This document shows positions 1 through 9,005 of a stretch of DNA of 64,000 bases, in pieces. The stretch's first letter is position 1, and each line of letters begins with the position of its first letter. The DNA is from Flavobacterium supellecticarium (GTDB taxonomy: Bacteria > Bacteroidota > Bacteroidia > Flavobacteriales > Flavobacteriaceae). Where the stretch lies: NCBI RefSeq assembly GCF_004801375.1, contig NZ_SSNZ01000004.1:62001-126000 (forward strand), read 5' to 3'. The position numbers and the translations under genes were made by a program. The notes beneath the pieces are model-generated. The model did not search any database, was not told where the DNA came from, and was given only the letters and a program-made list of their open reading frames with translations.

Positions 1-622
1 CTACTACTGTTAACGTGGTACTAATGGTATTCGTTGCGGCATCAATCACCGTGATTTCATTTCCGCTTCCGTAGGCCGCATTCTGAAGGTAAACTTTTCC
101 GTTAACAGCCACTACTTTTTCAACCGTTTTATTTACCGGAATCGTAGCTAATTTTGCAAACGTTTCCGTATCGTATACCGTAACATTTTTTGAAACGGCA
201 TTGGTCACATAGAGTTTACCATTTAATGCAGCTGCATATCGCGGCTGACTCAATCCGTCGGTAATGGATCCCAAAGAAACGAACGTATGACGGTTGACTA
301 TTTCAATTTTATTAGAATTATTGATCAAAATAAAAGCCTTATCGTCATAAAGTGTCATGCTCTGCGCTACATCGCCTAAAATTTTACCCGGATTAACCGC
401 TGGAAAAATACTCTCCTGGAAATCCTGAAAATCGTTCGACAGGAACGATACCGAAGCATTCGGTGTCATAAAATTTCCTTCGTTCAGCATAAAAACACCA
501 TTATCATAAGCTTCTAAAGGTGTCTCTATAACAATATCTTCACTTTTACTACAAGAAGCAAAAGCGAAATATAAAAGGAGCAGTGTTAGTATGCTGCTCC
601 ATTTTATGCTATTCCATTTCAT
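1..622 (-). CDS. Beta-propeller (YncE/DUF5074-like) surface lipoprotein, BtuG-like, 3' end outside window
   Basis: Partial gene; the open frame runs off the left edge. The start is the ATG at 622, giving a signal peptide with lipobox FASC (Cys24), so it is probably an outer-membrane lipoprotein. The next residues contain ...NEGNF.TPNASVSF and repeated V.N...I.I VN-type blades, the same pattern as the gene just upstream (634-1713), so the two are tandem paralogues. It follows that gene by 11 bases in the operon headed by the cobalamin riboswitch and the BtuB-like receptor. In Bacteroides, BtuG is a seven-bladed surface propeller lipoprotein that captures cobalamin and sits on BtuB. The same role is inferred here from fold pattern and context, not from binding residues. 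Confidence 0.75.
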   Translation of the reverse strand, partial: MKWNSIKWSSILTLLLLYFAFASCSKSEDIVIETPLEAYDNGVFMLNEGNFMTPNASVSFLSNDFQDFQESIFPAVNPGKILGDVAQSMTLYDDKAFILINNSNKIEIVNRHTFVSLGSITDGLSQPRYAAALNGKLYVTNAVSKNVTVYDTETFAKLATIPVNKTVEKVVAVNGKVYLQNAAYGSGNEITVIDAATNTISTTLTVV

Positions 623-633
623 ACGAGTTACTA

Positions 634-1713
634 TTAATTATTGAAATAGAAACCGTTTGGCATTACTCCTACAGTGTACGTTCTCTGAAGTGTTCCGGCT
701 ACGTCATAAACAGTTACTTTTCCGTTTGCCACATAATCGATCGCGTCACCTACATAGAATTTACTGTTTTGAGCAGCAAAGGCATAAACAGTAGTTGCTG
801 TTGCAGTGAAAACCGGTGTTGTTGGTAAAGCCGCAGCGCCAAGGTCTTTTTTATACACGCCTTTACCTTTCATAAAGTAAATGCTTCCTGCTTCGATATC
901 CATCAAGCTTGGGTGTTCACCCGCAGCAAAAGTAAACGACTGTGCTATTGCATTGCTTCCTAAGTCTACTTTTACCAATTTAGCACTTGTTTCGGTACCC
1001 GACCAAGCCGGTTTTCCGGAACATAGTACATATAATTCATTGTTGTTGATTTCGATAACAGACGGCACATCACCTACAGTAATCGTAGTCTGCACTACAT
1101 CAGAACTATTGATCAACGAAATTTTATCATTAAAACTATAGCCTCCTTTATGTGCTACATATAAAGCGTTATTATAGGCTACGATTTGCTCCGGCCCTTC
1201 CGCTACAGCGATATTCCCTGTAATCTGATTGGTTGTAAGGTTTAGGATTGCCACATAATCATCGGTAGCTACTCCGGCATCACCCCAGTTGGTTATATAT
1301 CCTTTTCCATTAGCAAAAGCAATATATCTTGGGTTTTGTAATCCGGTTTGGATGGTTGCCACACTTTCGAAAGTATAACGGTTCACCACCTCAACTTTGT
1401 TACTTCCGTTTAAAACGATATAAGCCAGATCACCGTTAAATCCAATGCTTTGTGCTGTATTCCCCAAAACTTTTGTTGGGTTAACGGTATTGAAAATACT
1501 ATTTTGGAATAAGGTTGGGAATTCAGATGAGATATAACTTATTTCTGCATTCGGGGAACCGAAATTTCCTTCGTTCACTACCAGGACACCTTTTTCGTAG
1601 GCTCCTTTAGATACGGCAGCCGGTGCTTCTTTGTAAACGATTTCCTCATCGGTACAAGAGGCAAAAAATACAGCTGTTAAAAGGCCTAAACCAAGTAATT
1701 TGTTGATTTTCAT
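634..1713 (-). CDS. Beta-propeller (YncE/DUF5074-like) surface lipoprotein, BtuG-like
   Basis: 359 residues with an N-terminal signal peptide and lipobox FASC (Cys20). The rest is a run of short blade-like repeats (for example VEVVNRYTFESVATI, YVAILNLTTNQITGNI, KVTVYDVAGTLQRTY) typical of YncE-like propellers and the DUF5074 family. It lies 5 bases downstream of the TonB-dependent receptor and shares its cobalamin riboswitch. By analogy with Bacteroides BtuG, it probably helps the receptor capture cobalamin or cobinamide at the cell surface. That role is inference; propellers of this family also occur in other TonB loci. A second copy follows immediately. Confidence 0.8.
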   Translation of the reverse strand: MKINKLLGLGLLTAVFFASCTDEEIVYKEAPAAVSKGAYEKGVLVVNEGNFGSPNAEISYISSEFPTLFQNSIFNTVNPTKVLGNTAQSIGFNGDLAYIVLNGSNKVEVVNRYTFESVATIQTGLQNPRYIAFANGKGYITNWGDAGVATDDYVAILNLTTNQITGNIAVAEGPEQIVAYNNALYVAHKGGYSFNDKISLINSSDVVQTTITVGDVPSVIEINNNELYVLCSGKPAWSGTETSAKLVKVDLGSNAIAQSFTFAAGEHPSLMDIEAGSIYFMKGKGVYKKDLGAAALPTTPVFTATATTVYAFAAQNSKFYVGDAIDYVANGKVTVYDVAGTLQRTYTVGVMPNGFYFNN

Positions 1714-1718
1714 TTGTT

Positions 1719-3545
1719 TTAAAAAATTAAAGTTAGGGTTACATTATAGTTTCTGCCAGGCATTAAACGACTGGCCACACTTTCATATTTTTCGTTAGTA
1801 AGGTTTCGAACCTGCGCGCCAAGACGGTAGGTGTTTTTCTTTCCGATACGATAATCGATTCCAAAATTGGACACCAGATAGTCTTTTACCATATATTTTG
1901 GATCGTTGTCTGATAAGGTAAATACCTCGCCATTATATAATGCCTGATAATAGGCACCAAAATTTTTAAAGGCATACGATACCGCTCCGGTCAGTTTATG
2001 ATAGGGTACATAAATAAGCTGTTTATTCGTATTTTCATCTTCCGACACCGTATAGGCATAGGTTCCTTTTACGCCCAACTCATGCGATCCGATTTTATGA
2101 GTGTAATCCAATAAAACTTCCGCTCCGTACGATTGTACTCTGTCGGTGTTTACCGGCGCCCAATAGCCTTCACTCGTAGGAAGCCAACGCAACATGTCTT
2201 TTATTTTCATATAATAAGCGGTAGCCGTCAGACGCAATCCGCCAAAGCTAAACTCCTGTCCTAAGTCGGCCTGATAGGCACTTTCCGGTCGAAGATTCAG
2301 GTTTCCGCCCGGTTTCCAATAGAGGTCATTAAAGGTCGGTATACGGAAATTATGGGAACCGTTTAGTTTTACTTTATACCAGTTGGTAACGGCACAGGTC
2401 GCTCCGGCCGAAAACAAAAACGGACTTTGATAGGCATCGGTAATTTCTTTTCGTCCGCTTACTTCGTAGGTAAACGCATCGGATACCTTATGTTTAAACA
2501 GTACTACTCCGGAACCTATTTTGCGTTTGGCTTCACCAATCCCTTCACCTTCTCCATCGTTGATCGTATAATCGATAATGGCGTTCAGTTTTATGTTTTC
2601 GGTGATGGCATATACCACATCGTATTTCGCGATAAAGGTCTGCACTTCCCCAAACGAAAAGTTATCACTTTGAATATTGTCGTAATATTGATAGCGTTCT
2701 TTTAGAAAAGCCGCTTTTACATTCGATGTAAATTGCCCTGCGCTATTGGTCCACACCAACAAATTCCGACTGTTGGTATTGCGGTATTTGGTTCGGATCG
2801 CATTTTCGGAAGTAATCGAAAAATGCCGTTCATCTTCGTAAAACTGACTGTATAATTTCAGGCTGTTTTTATCGTTGATCTTATAACCGATATTGGCATT
2901 GACCGTCGCATTATAGTATTCCCCATTGGTATTTTTTTCATCCGATCCGACAAAAGGATAATCGTTATCCGAACTGTTCCGACTAAAACTGATTTGCGTA
3001 TTCCACTTTTTAGTTCCGGCATTCAGACGGTACTGTGTATTGATCGTATTAAAACTACCATAACCCAGATACAATTCATTCTGAAAGGCTTCACGGAAGC
3101 GGAAATCGGTATTTAAGTGAACCGTTCCTCCGATGGCACCACTTCCGTAGACCACACTTCCCCCACCCGATTTTACCGAAATGGAATTAAAATCGCGCGT
3201 AGTAACCGTATTAAAATCCGTCTGACCCAATAGCTGGGAATTGATATTGATTCCGTTCCACAACACGGCCGTTTGTTGCGCAGTAGTTCCTCTAAATGAA
3301 GCCGACGACACCATTCCGTATCCGTTTTCTTTAAAATAGATCACGGAATTATAATTTAAAAGCGAGGTTAAAGCCGGCTGATTTTGCTGAATAATCGAAT
3401 CGTTTAGTTTTAAAACCGTTTGCGACACGTTATTATCGCGTAGCTGAACGTCCGACACGATCACTTCGTTCAGGTTAATAGTATCATTCTGGGCCAATAG
3501 CAACTGGCTCAAAAACAGCAATGCGAAAAGTAGTTTTAATCTCAT
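1719..3545 (-). CDS. btuB: TonB-dependent outer membrane receptor, cobalamin type (BtuB-like)
   Basis: 608 residues. After a signal peptide (cleavage near LLLAQ, residue 19) there is a TonB box-like EVIVS at residues 27-31. A plug domain follows (SFRGTTAQQTAVLWNGININS, GSGAIGGTVHLNT), then a beta-barrel with alternating aromatic strands. The C-terminus, ...NYNVTLTLIF, ends in Phe as expected for BAM substrates. The length fits the short BtuB class rather than the SusC class of about 1000 residues. A cobalamin riboswitch lies directly upstream in the same orientation, and B12 ABC importer genes are divergent. It should move corrinoids across the outer membrane using TonB energy. Substrate is assigned from the riboswitch and neighbours. 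Confidence 0.88.
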   Translation of the reverse strand: MRLKLLFALLFLSQLLLAQNDTINLNEVIVSDVQLRDNNVSQTVLKLNDSIIQQNQPALTSLLNYNSVIYFKENGYGMVSSASFRGTTAQQTAVLWNGININSQLLGQTDFNTVTTRDFNSISVKSGGGSVVYGSGAIGGTVHLNTDFRFREAFQNELYLGYGSFNTINTQYRLNAGTKKWNTQISFSRNSSDNDYPFVGSDEKNTNGEYYNATVNANIGYKINDKNSLKLYSQFYEDERHFSITSENAIRTKYRNTNSRNLLVWTNSAGQFTSNVKAAFLKERYQYYDNIQSDNFSFGEVQTFIAKYDVVYAITENIKLNAIIDYTINDGEGEGIGEAKRKIGSGVVLFKHKVSDAFTYEVSGRKEITDAYQSPFLFSAGATCAVTNWYKVKLNGSHNFRIPTFNDLYWKPGGNLNLRPESAYQADLGQEFSFGGLRLTATAYYMKIKDMLRWLPTSEGYWAPVNTDRVQSYGAEVLLDYTHKIGSHELGVKGTYAYTVSEDENTNKQLIYVPYHKLTGAVSYAFKNFGAYYQALYNGEVFTLSDNDPKYMVKDYLVSNFGIDYRIGKKNTYRLGAQVRNLTNEKYESVASRLMPGRNYNVTLTLIF

Positions 3546-3592
3546 AGTCTTAACAAGCCTTTTTTCCCGAAAGCTTTTAATTATTATTTACT

Positions 3593-3800
3593 ATGGCAGG
3601 TCTCCTGGCTTGCGTCCTGTGGTTCACCTTCCCATAACGATACGTTACAGTGGTCGAAGCATAACAACAGGCATTCTCCGTTTTTACGGAAGAACAAAGC
3701 TCACAGTTGCGGGTACAGCTCAAGATTACATCTTTTATATTCGGACGACACTTGATTCCCTTTTAATATACTCAGCGAAAGGCTTAAGTATAACCATAAT
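3593..3800 (-). promoter_or_regulatory. Cobalamin riboswitch
   Basis: Read on the minus strand, the hallmark elements occur in order: GGGAA (3760-3756), the core GCTGTACCCGCAACTGTGA (3719-3701), CACTGT (about 3655-3650), GGGAAGG, and the B12 box GCAAGCCAGGAGACCTGCC (3613-3595). The box ends about 50 bases before the BtuB-like start codon. Bound adenosylcobalamin or a related corrinoid is expected to shut off expression of the receptor and the two propeller lipoproteins. The exact P1 boundaries were not folded, so the ends are approximate. Confidence 0.93.
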
Positions 3801-3806
3801 ACATTG

Positions 3807-3814
3807 CAAAGATA
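3807..3814 (-). promoter_or_regulatory. Bacteroidota -7 promoter element for the riboswitch-btuB operon
   Basis: TATCTTTG on the minus strand matches the Bacteroidota -7 consensus TAnnTTTG. It lies just before the riboswitch, so transcription would start near 3800 and include the whole aptamer. No good TTG -33 element was found at the usual spacing. Confidence 0.5.
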
Positions 3815-3888
3815 GTCGTAAGATTGAAATTATCTAATCCTTAAACCTTTTTTTTGCACATCTCACAAAAATACATCGAAAATAAATT

Positions 3889-3896
3889 TATTTTTG
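3889..3896 (+). promoter_or_regulatory. Bacteroidota -7 promoter element for btuF-btuC-btuD
   Basis: TATTTTTG matches TAnnTTTG and lies 24 bases before the ATG at 3920, leaving room only for a short leader. The importer operon therefore seems not to have its own cobalamin riboswitch. Confidence 0.5.
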
Positions 3897-3919
3897 CAGA
3901 AACCGCAACCGTCATCATT

Positions 3920-5062
3920 ATGAAAAAAACAGCGCTTTTAGCTTTGCTTTCTTTGGGATTACTAACCGCTACCAGTTGTAAAAAAGACACACAAACTTCC
4001 GAAAAAGCAGTTGTTACCGGAACCAACAGCATTCAATATGCCAAAGGACTTTCTCTTCAACATTACGATGGATACAGCGTGGTAAAAGTGACGAATCCGT
4101 GGCCGGATGCAAAAGAAGGCTTTACCTATATTTTACAGGAAAAAGGCGGAATTATTCCGGACAGTCTTCTAAAATACACCACTATATCAGTCCCGGTACA
4201 ATCGGTTGTAGTAACCTCAACCACCCATATCCCGGCATTGGAATTATTAGGAGTGGAAGACAAACTGGTTGGTTTCCCGAATACGGATTATATTTCTTCC
4301 GAAAAAACCCGGGCGCGTATCGATGCAAAAAAAGTAAAAGAAGTCGGTAAAAACGAAAGTCTGAATACCGAAGTGATGATCGACCTCGATCCGGGTGTTG
4401 TCGTTGGATTTAGTATCGACAGTAATAACAAAACCTATTCCGCACTGGAAAAAGCCGGTTTAAAAGTCGTTTATAACGGCGACTGGACCGAACAAACTCC
4501 ATTGGGAAAAGCCGAATGGATTAAACTAATCGGTGCTTTATTCGGAAAAAACGAAGAAGCCGAAACCCTGTTTAATAAGATCAAAAAAGACTATACCGAA
4601 GCACAGGCCATTGCCAAAAACGCCACAAAACAACCCAGCGTATTTAGCGGTGCGATGTATCAGGATACCTGGTATTTACCGCAAGGCGACAGTTGGGCGG
4701 CCGTTTTCCTAAAAGATGCCAATGCCAATTATTTATGGAAAGATTCCAAAGGAACCGGAAGTGCTTCCGTTTCCTTTGAAGCCGTTTTTGACAAGGCACA
4801 GAATGCCGATTTCTGGATTGCGCCGGGCGATTATTCATCGATTAAAGAATTATTGGATGCCAATCCACATTATGCACAATTCAACGCACTAAAAAACAAA
4901 CAAGTCTATTCGTTTGCTTTAAAAAGAGGTCCAAAAGGTGGTTTTATGTACTTTGAACTGGCACCAACCCGTCCGGATCTGGTTTTAAAAGACATGATCC
5001 GTATTGTACATCCGGAATTACTACCGGATTATCAATTGTATTTTTTCCAAAAATTAAACTAA
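3920..5062 (+). CDS. btuF: Periplasmic cobalamin-type ABC substrate-binding lipoprotein (BtuF-like)
   Basis: 380 residues from the ATG at 3920. An upstream in-frame ATG at 3854 would overlap the promoter and spoil the signal peptide. Lipobox TATSC (Cys20). The fold is the helical-backbone substrate-binding type of the TroA/BtuF/FhuD group, with VPVQSVVVTSTTHIPALELLG and GKNESLNTEVMIDLDPGVVVGFS marking the N-lobe. It is followed one base later by the FecCD permease and then the ATPase, a complete type II importer. The B12 substrate is inferred from the divergent riboswitch-controlled receptor; a heme or siderophore substrate is the alternative. Confidence 0.82.
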   Translation: MKKTALLALLSLGLLTATSCKKDTQTSEKAVVTGTNSIQYAKGLSLQHYDGYSVVKVTNPWPDAKEGFTYILQEKGGIIPDSLLKYTTISVPVQSVVVTSTTHIPALELLGVEDKLVGFPNTDYISSEKTRARIDAKKVKEVGKNESLNTEVMIDLDPGVVVGFSIDSNNKTYSALEKAGLKVVYNGDWTEQTPLGKAEWIKLIGALFGKNEEAETLFNKIKKDYTEAQAIAKNATKQPSVFSGAMYQDTWYLPQGDSWAAVFLKDANANYLWKDSKGTGSASVSFEAVFDKAQNADFWIAPGDYSSIKELLDANPHYAQFNALKNKQVYSFALKRGPKGGFMYFELAPTRPDLVLKDMIRIVHPELLPDYQLYFFQKLN

Positions 5063-5063
5063 T

Positions 5064-6095
5064 TTGACCGCGACCAACCGCCATAAACTGCTATTCGGAT
5101 TACTGGGAATTACCCTGATCGCACTTTTTCTGATCAATATCGGAACGGGTTCTGTTTCCGTACCTTTAAAGGAAATCCTGAACAGCCTGACCGGTAATGA
5201 AGTCAGCAAAAAATCGTGGGAATACATTATCCTGAATTACCGTCTGCCTAAAGCCTTTACCGCTATATTGGCCGGAATGGGCTTATCGATTAGCGGTTTA
5301 CTAATGCAGACCTTATTCCGCAATCCGCTGGCCGGACCTTATGTTCTCGGATTAAGTTCCGGAGCGAGTCTGGGTGTTGCTTTTGTAATTTTGGGCGCCG
5401 GGGTCTTACCGGTATTTTTACGCGATCTGCTGATTTCCTCCTACGGAATCGTAATTGCTTCTACATTGGGTAGCTTTTTGGTTTTAATGGCCGTTCTGTT
5501 TGTATCGCGCCAATTACGGGATACGATGGCAATACTGATCGTCGGTTTGATGTTTGGAAACTTTGCCTCAGCCATTGTAGGCGTATTAACCTATTTCAGC
5601 ACCGCCGAACAATTACAAAAATTCACATTCTGGTCGTTGGGAAGCCTCGGTAACCTGTCGTGGACTTCGATCACGATACTTTTTACCACCGTGTTTATCG
5701 GTATGCTGTTAAGCCTTATCAGTATCAAACCCTTAAATGCGTTGCTTTTAGGCGAAAATTATGCCCGTAGCCTTGGGATCAACTTTGGAAGAATCCGTTT
5801 TATCATTATCATCGCTACGAGTTTACTGGCCGGAAGCATTACCGCTTTTGCCGGACCGATAGCCTTTGTCGGATTAGCTGTACCGCATATGGCCAAACTA
5901 TTGTTCCAAACCAGTAATCATGCGATATTATTCTGGGCGACTTTGGCATTGGGCGCAGCGATTATGCTTTTATGTGATACGCTTTCGCAAATGCCGGGTA
6001 GTGAAATGACCTTACCGATAAACGCCATCACTTCACTGATCGGTGCTCCGGTGATAATCTGGTTATTACTCCGAAAACGCAAAATGATCAACTAA
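5064..6095 (+). CDS. btuC: ABC transporter permease, FecCD/BtuC family
   Basis: 343 residues with about ten hydrophobic segments. The conserved FecCD block is at about residues 70-100 (RLPKAFTAILAGMGLSISGLLMQ, NPLAGPYVLGLSSGASLG), and the cytoplasmic coupling region is near FVGLAVPHMAKLL. The start is a TTG at 5064, directly after the btuF stop; no ATG occurs before the first membrane segments, so the rare start is needed. The stop overlaps the ATG of the ATPase by one base (TAATG), which suggests translational coupling. It forms the inner-membrane channel for the substrate delivered by the BtuF-like protein. Confidence 0.87.
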   Translation: MTATNRHKLLFGLLGITLIALFLINIGTGSVSVPLKEILNSLTGNEVSKKSWEYIILNYRLPKAFTAILAGMGLSISGLLMQTLFRNPLAGPYVLGLSSGASLGVAFVILGAGVLPVFLRDLLISSYGIVIASTLGSFLVLMAVLFVSRQLRDTMAILIVGLMFGNFASAIVGVLTYFSTAEQLQKFTFWSLGSLGNLSWTSITILFTTVFIGMLLSLISIKPLNALLLGENYARSLGINFGRIRFIIIIATSLLAGSITAFAGPIAFVGLAVPHMAKLLFQTSNHAILFWATLALGAAIMLLCDTLSQMPGSEMTLPINAITSLIGAPVIIWLLLRKRKMIN

Positions 6096-6883
6096 TGGAA
6101 ACCGTACAAAACAATATCCTGACAACTTCGGGTTTGACCATTGGTTACAAAACCAAAAAAGCGACCACTATCATCGCCGAACAACTGCAATTGGAATTAC
6201 CTTTGGGTAAACTCATCACGCTAATCGGTAGTAATGGTATTGGAAAATCGACCTTATTACGTACGCTTACCGGGATTCAGAAACCATTGGAAGGAACCGT
6301 TTTACTAAACGATAAAAATATTAGTACCTACGAACCACTTGAACTGGCGCAACATTTAAGCCTGGTACTTACCGAAAAATTACCACCGAGTAACCTTAGT
6401 GTTTTCGAACTGGTAGCCCTTGGTCGGCAACCGTATACCAACTGGCTTGGGACACTTTCGGACGAAGACATCGCTCAGGTTAAAAAAGCTTTGGAACTCA
6501 CTCAGATCACACATCTGTCCGATAAAAGACATTATGAGATTAGCGACGGACAATTACAAAAAGTACTCGTAGCCCGCGCACTGGCTCAGGATACGCCACT
6601 GATCATTCTGGATGAACCGACTACACATCTGGATCTTTTACATAAAGTGACCTTGTTTCAACTTTTAAAGCGACTGGCACACGAAACCGGAAAATGCATT
6701 TTGTTTTCCACTCACGATATCGACCTGGCCATACAACTTAGCGATGAAATGATTGTGATGTTACCGGGAACCGTTTTACAGGATACGCCTTGTAACCTGA
6801 TTGCGAATCAGATATTTGATCAGCTTTTTAAAGACGAAAACATTGTATTCGACAGCGAAAAAGGAAAATTTATCATTCGCTAA
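6095..6883 (+). CDS. btuD: ABC transporter ATP-binding protein, BtuD/FepC-like
   Basis: 262 residues. Walker A is GSNGIGKST (about 47-55). The signature is ISDGQLQKVLVARAL, with D replacing the second G of the usual LSGGQ, a tolerated variant. Walker B is LIILDEPTTHLD and the H-loop is STHDI. It is the energy subunit of the importer and starts inside the permease stop codon. No terminator was seen before the next gene at 6928, but that gene has its own leader and is probably separate. Confidence 0.87.
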   Translation: METVQNNILTTSGLTIGYKTKKATTIIAEQLQLELPLGKLITLIGSNGIGKSTLLRTLTGIQKPLEGTVLLNDKNISTYEPLELAQHLSLVLTEKLPPSNLSVFELVALGRQPYTNWLGTLSDEDIAQVKKALELTQITHLSDKRHYEISDGQLQKVLVARALAQDTPLIILDEPTTHLDLLHKVTLFQLLKRLAHETGKCILFSTHDIDLAIQLSDEMIVMLPGTVLQDTPCNLIANQIFDQLFKDENIVFDSEKGKFIIR

Positions 6884-6927
6884 ATTCAATTTGGTTTTGT
6901 AATTTTAACAGAACTAAAAAACGTGAC

Positions 6928-7701
6928 ATGAACTGGAAAACCCCAACTACTGCTCTGATATTAATGCTAACCAGCAGCATTGCTCAGGCACAGCTCAAAA
7001 CAGTCGATTATTCCGATGGTAAGCAAGCCCTTCAGGGTTTGATGGCTACTCCTAAAAAATCAAAAGCCAATAAGCCGGGTGTATTGATTTTACCTGCCTG
7101 GATGGGTATTGATGCCAACGCAAAAGAAAGTGCTCAGGAATTGGAAAAACTGGGTTACCACGCTTTTATAGCCGATATTTATGGCGTGGGCAATAAACCG
7201 GAAAATACAAAACAGGCTGGAGAACGCGCCGGATTTTACAAAAAGAATCCTTTGGAATATCAAAAACGTATCCGATTGGCCATAGACGAACTGGTTAAAC
7301 AGGGTGCCAATCCGAAAGAACTGGCCGTAATAGGCTATTGTTTTGGCGGAACCGGAGCCATTGAAGCCGCACGGGCCAATTTTCCGGTAAAAGGTATTGT
7401 CTCTTTTCACGGTGGATTAGCAAAAGAACCGAACGAAAAAACCGGATTGATCCAACCAAAAGTACTGATCCTTCACGGCGCCGACGATCCGTATGTACCG
7501 GAAAGCGATATTAAAAACTTCCAGCAGGAAATGCGCGATGCCAAAGCCGACTGGCAGATGGTGTATTACGCCAATTCCGTTCATGGTTTTACGCATAAAG
7601 ATGCCGGAAGCGACAATAGTAAAGGTGTCGCTTATAACGAAAAAGCAGCCAAACGTTCCTGGAAAGCCATGCTTGACTTTTTTGATGAGATTTTTAAATA
7701 A
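6928..7701 (+). CDS. Secreted dienelactone hydrolase family alpha/beta hydrolase
   Basis: 257 residues. A signal peptide ends near SIAQAQ (about residue 22), so it is periplasmic or exported. The nucleophile elbow is GYCFGG (Cys as nucleophile, as in dienelactone hydrolase); an acid is present in HGADDPYVP and the His in SVHGFTH. The true substrate is unknown; many Bacteroidota paralogues of this family are not catabolic dienelactone enzymes. Two hairpins follow the gene. Confidence 0.85.
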   Translation: MNWKTPTTALILMLTSSIAQAQLKTVDYSDGKQALQGLMATPKKSKANKPGVLILPAWMGIDANAKESAQELEKLGYHAFIADIYGVGNKPENTKQAGERAGFYKKNPLEYQKRIRLAIDELVKQGANPKELAVIGYCFGGTGAIEAARANFPVKGIVSFHGGLAKEPNEKTGLIQPKVLILHGADDPYVPESDIKNFQQEMRDAKADWQMVYYANSVHGFTHKDAGSDNSKGVAYNEKAAKRSWKAMLDFFDEIFK

Positions 7702-7720
7702 AGTATAGAAATAAAAAAAA

Positions 7721-7745
7721 CAGTCAGGTTTTAGAAAACTGACTG
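7721..7745. repeat. Short inverted repeat (CAGTCAG/CTGACTG)
   Basis: Hairpin with 7-bp arms separated by an AT-rich loop, between convergent genes. A similar sequence occurs at the end of the IS3 orfB (41086-41108). It may act as a weak terminator. Confidence 0.45.
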
Positions 7746-7760
7746 GTTATAATTAATACG

Positions 7761-7799
7761 AAGACCTGTCAGGCTTTGGAAACCGGACAGGTCTTTTTT
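7761..7799 (+). terminator. Rho-independent terminator between convergent genes
   Basis: AAGACCTGTC pairs with GACAGGTCTT and is followed by a run of six T. It ends the hydrolase transcript. It belongs to a family of CTGTCAGG-containing palindromes also seen at 25210, 61612 and 62459. Confidence 0.75.
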
Positions 7800-7819
7800 A
7801 TAGAATGCTCAAGGTTTTA

Positions 7820-8251
7820 TTATCCCTTTTGTTCGTAATCGTAGTTTACCATCCAGTGGATTCCGAATTTATCGGTAAACATTCCGAATAAAGCACCCCA
7901 GAATGTTTTTTCCAAAGGCATGGTTACTTTTCCTCCGGCTGAAAGACCTTCGAAAATACGTTTTGCATCCGCTTCCGAATCAGCATTGATAGAGATCGAA
8001 ATATTATCACCGGCCGTAACAGCATGTCCGCCGCAACCTTCTGCAGAATCACTTCCCATTAAAATTGTTCCACCAATTGGAAGGCTTACGTGCATGATTT
8101 TTTCTTGTTCCGATTCCGGCATGGGCTGCTCGGAAGGCATATCTTTAAACTTTCCTTTGTACTGGAATTCACCGCCAAATACCGATTGGTAAAAATCAAA
8201 GGCCGCCTCACAGGTACCGTTGAATGTTAAATAAGGATTTACATTTGCCAT
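7820..8251 (-). CDS. VOC (glyoxalase-like/PhnB) family protein
   Basis: 143 residues from the ATG at 8251 (MANVNPYLTF). The longer frame to 8290 adds a basic tail without family support. The pattern PYLTFNGTCEAAFDFYQSVFGGE at the start, then IMHVSLPIGGTILMGSD and FWGALFGMFTDKFGIHWMVN, is characteristic of PhnB-like VOC proteins, sometimes labelled 3-demethylubiquinone methyltransferase-like. Metal ligands and substrate cannot be assigned. It is convergent with the hydrolase gene. Confidence 0.83.
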   Translation of the reverse strand: MANVNPYLTFNGTCEAAFDFYQSVFGGEFQYKGKFKDMPSEQPMPESEQEKIMHVSLPIGGTILMGSDSAEGCGGHAVTAGDNISISINADSEADAKRIFEGLSAGGKVTMPLEKTFWGALFGMFTDKFGIHWMVNYDYEQKG

Positions 8252-8378
8252 AATTTTGCTGTTTTTTGTTTGTTTTGTTTGGAATCTCAAATGTAGCCAA
8301 TATCCGAATCCGACACGTAAACCGTTTGTTATTTTTCAAAGTGATCAGGCTATACTTTTTTCACTAAAAAGCACGCTA

Positions 8379-8960
8379 TTATAGTGTTTCCGGAAGTTCA
8401 AAATGGTCTACTTCGCGTACTGCTCCGGATTCGAGATTTTGTAGTGTTATAGTTCCAATTCGCACGCGAACGAGACGTAACGTTGGAAAGCCTACAGCCG
8501 CTGTCATTTTTCGTACCTGACGGAATTTCCCTTCGGTTAACGTTATCGAAACCCAACTGGTTGGTCCGTGTCGTTCGTCTCGGATTCTTCGTCCCTCTCC
8601 TATAAAATCCGGTAATTCGGTAATACGCCTGGCTTCGCATTTTTTTGTGGTATAGCGTGTTCCTTTTACTCCGATTTCGACACCGTTTTGTATAGCTTCA
8701 ACAGCTTCAGACGTAATGATTCCGTCTACCTGAGCATAGTATTCTTTGGCTACGGTTTTGCTACGCACCCGTTCACTCATCATACCGTCGGTTGTGAGGA
8801 ACAGTAATCCTTCCGAATCTTCATCCAGTCGGCCGATAGCCATCGTTCCTTCCGGAAAAGCATAAAGTTCACCCAGTAGTTTTTTATGTCGTTTCTTTTC
8901 ATAAATAAACTGACTCAGATAGCCATGCGGTTTGTGGATCAGAAAATGATAGTGTGCCAT
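8379..8960 (-). CDS. rluE: 23S rRNA pseudouridine synthase, RluE/RsuA family
   Basis: 193 residues. The catalytic block GRLDEDSEGLLFLTTDG (about residues 42-58) carries the active Asp of the RsuA family. EGKFRQVRKMTAAVGFPTLRLVRVRIG is the conserved C-terminal RNA-binding block. It has no N-terminal S4 domain, which with the short length fits RluE (U2457 in E. coli 23S rRNA). The exact target base here is inferred. Confidence 0.85.
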   Translation of the reverse strand: MAHYHFLIHKPHGYLSQFIYEKKRHKKLLGELYAFPEGTMAIGRLDEDSEGLLFLTTDGMMSERVRSKTVAKEYYAQVDGIITSEAVEAIQNGVEIGVKGTRYTTKKCEARRITELPDFIGEGRRIRDERHGPTSWVSITLTEGKFRQVRKMTAAVGFPTLRLVRVRIGTITLQNLESGAVREVDHFELPETL

Positions 8961-9005
8961 AACAGTGGTATTTGCGGCAAAAATACACTTTTTTAATCGT
9001 ATCGA

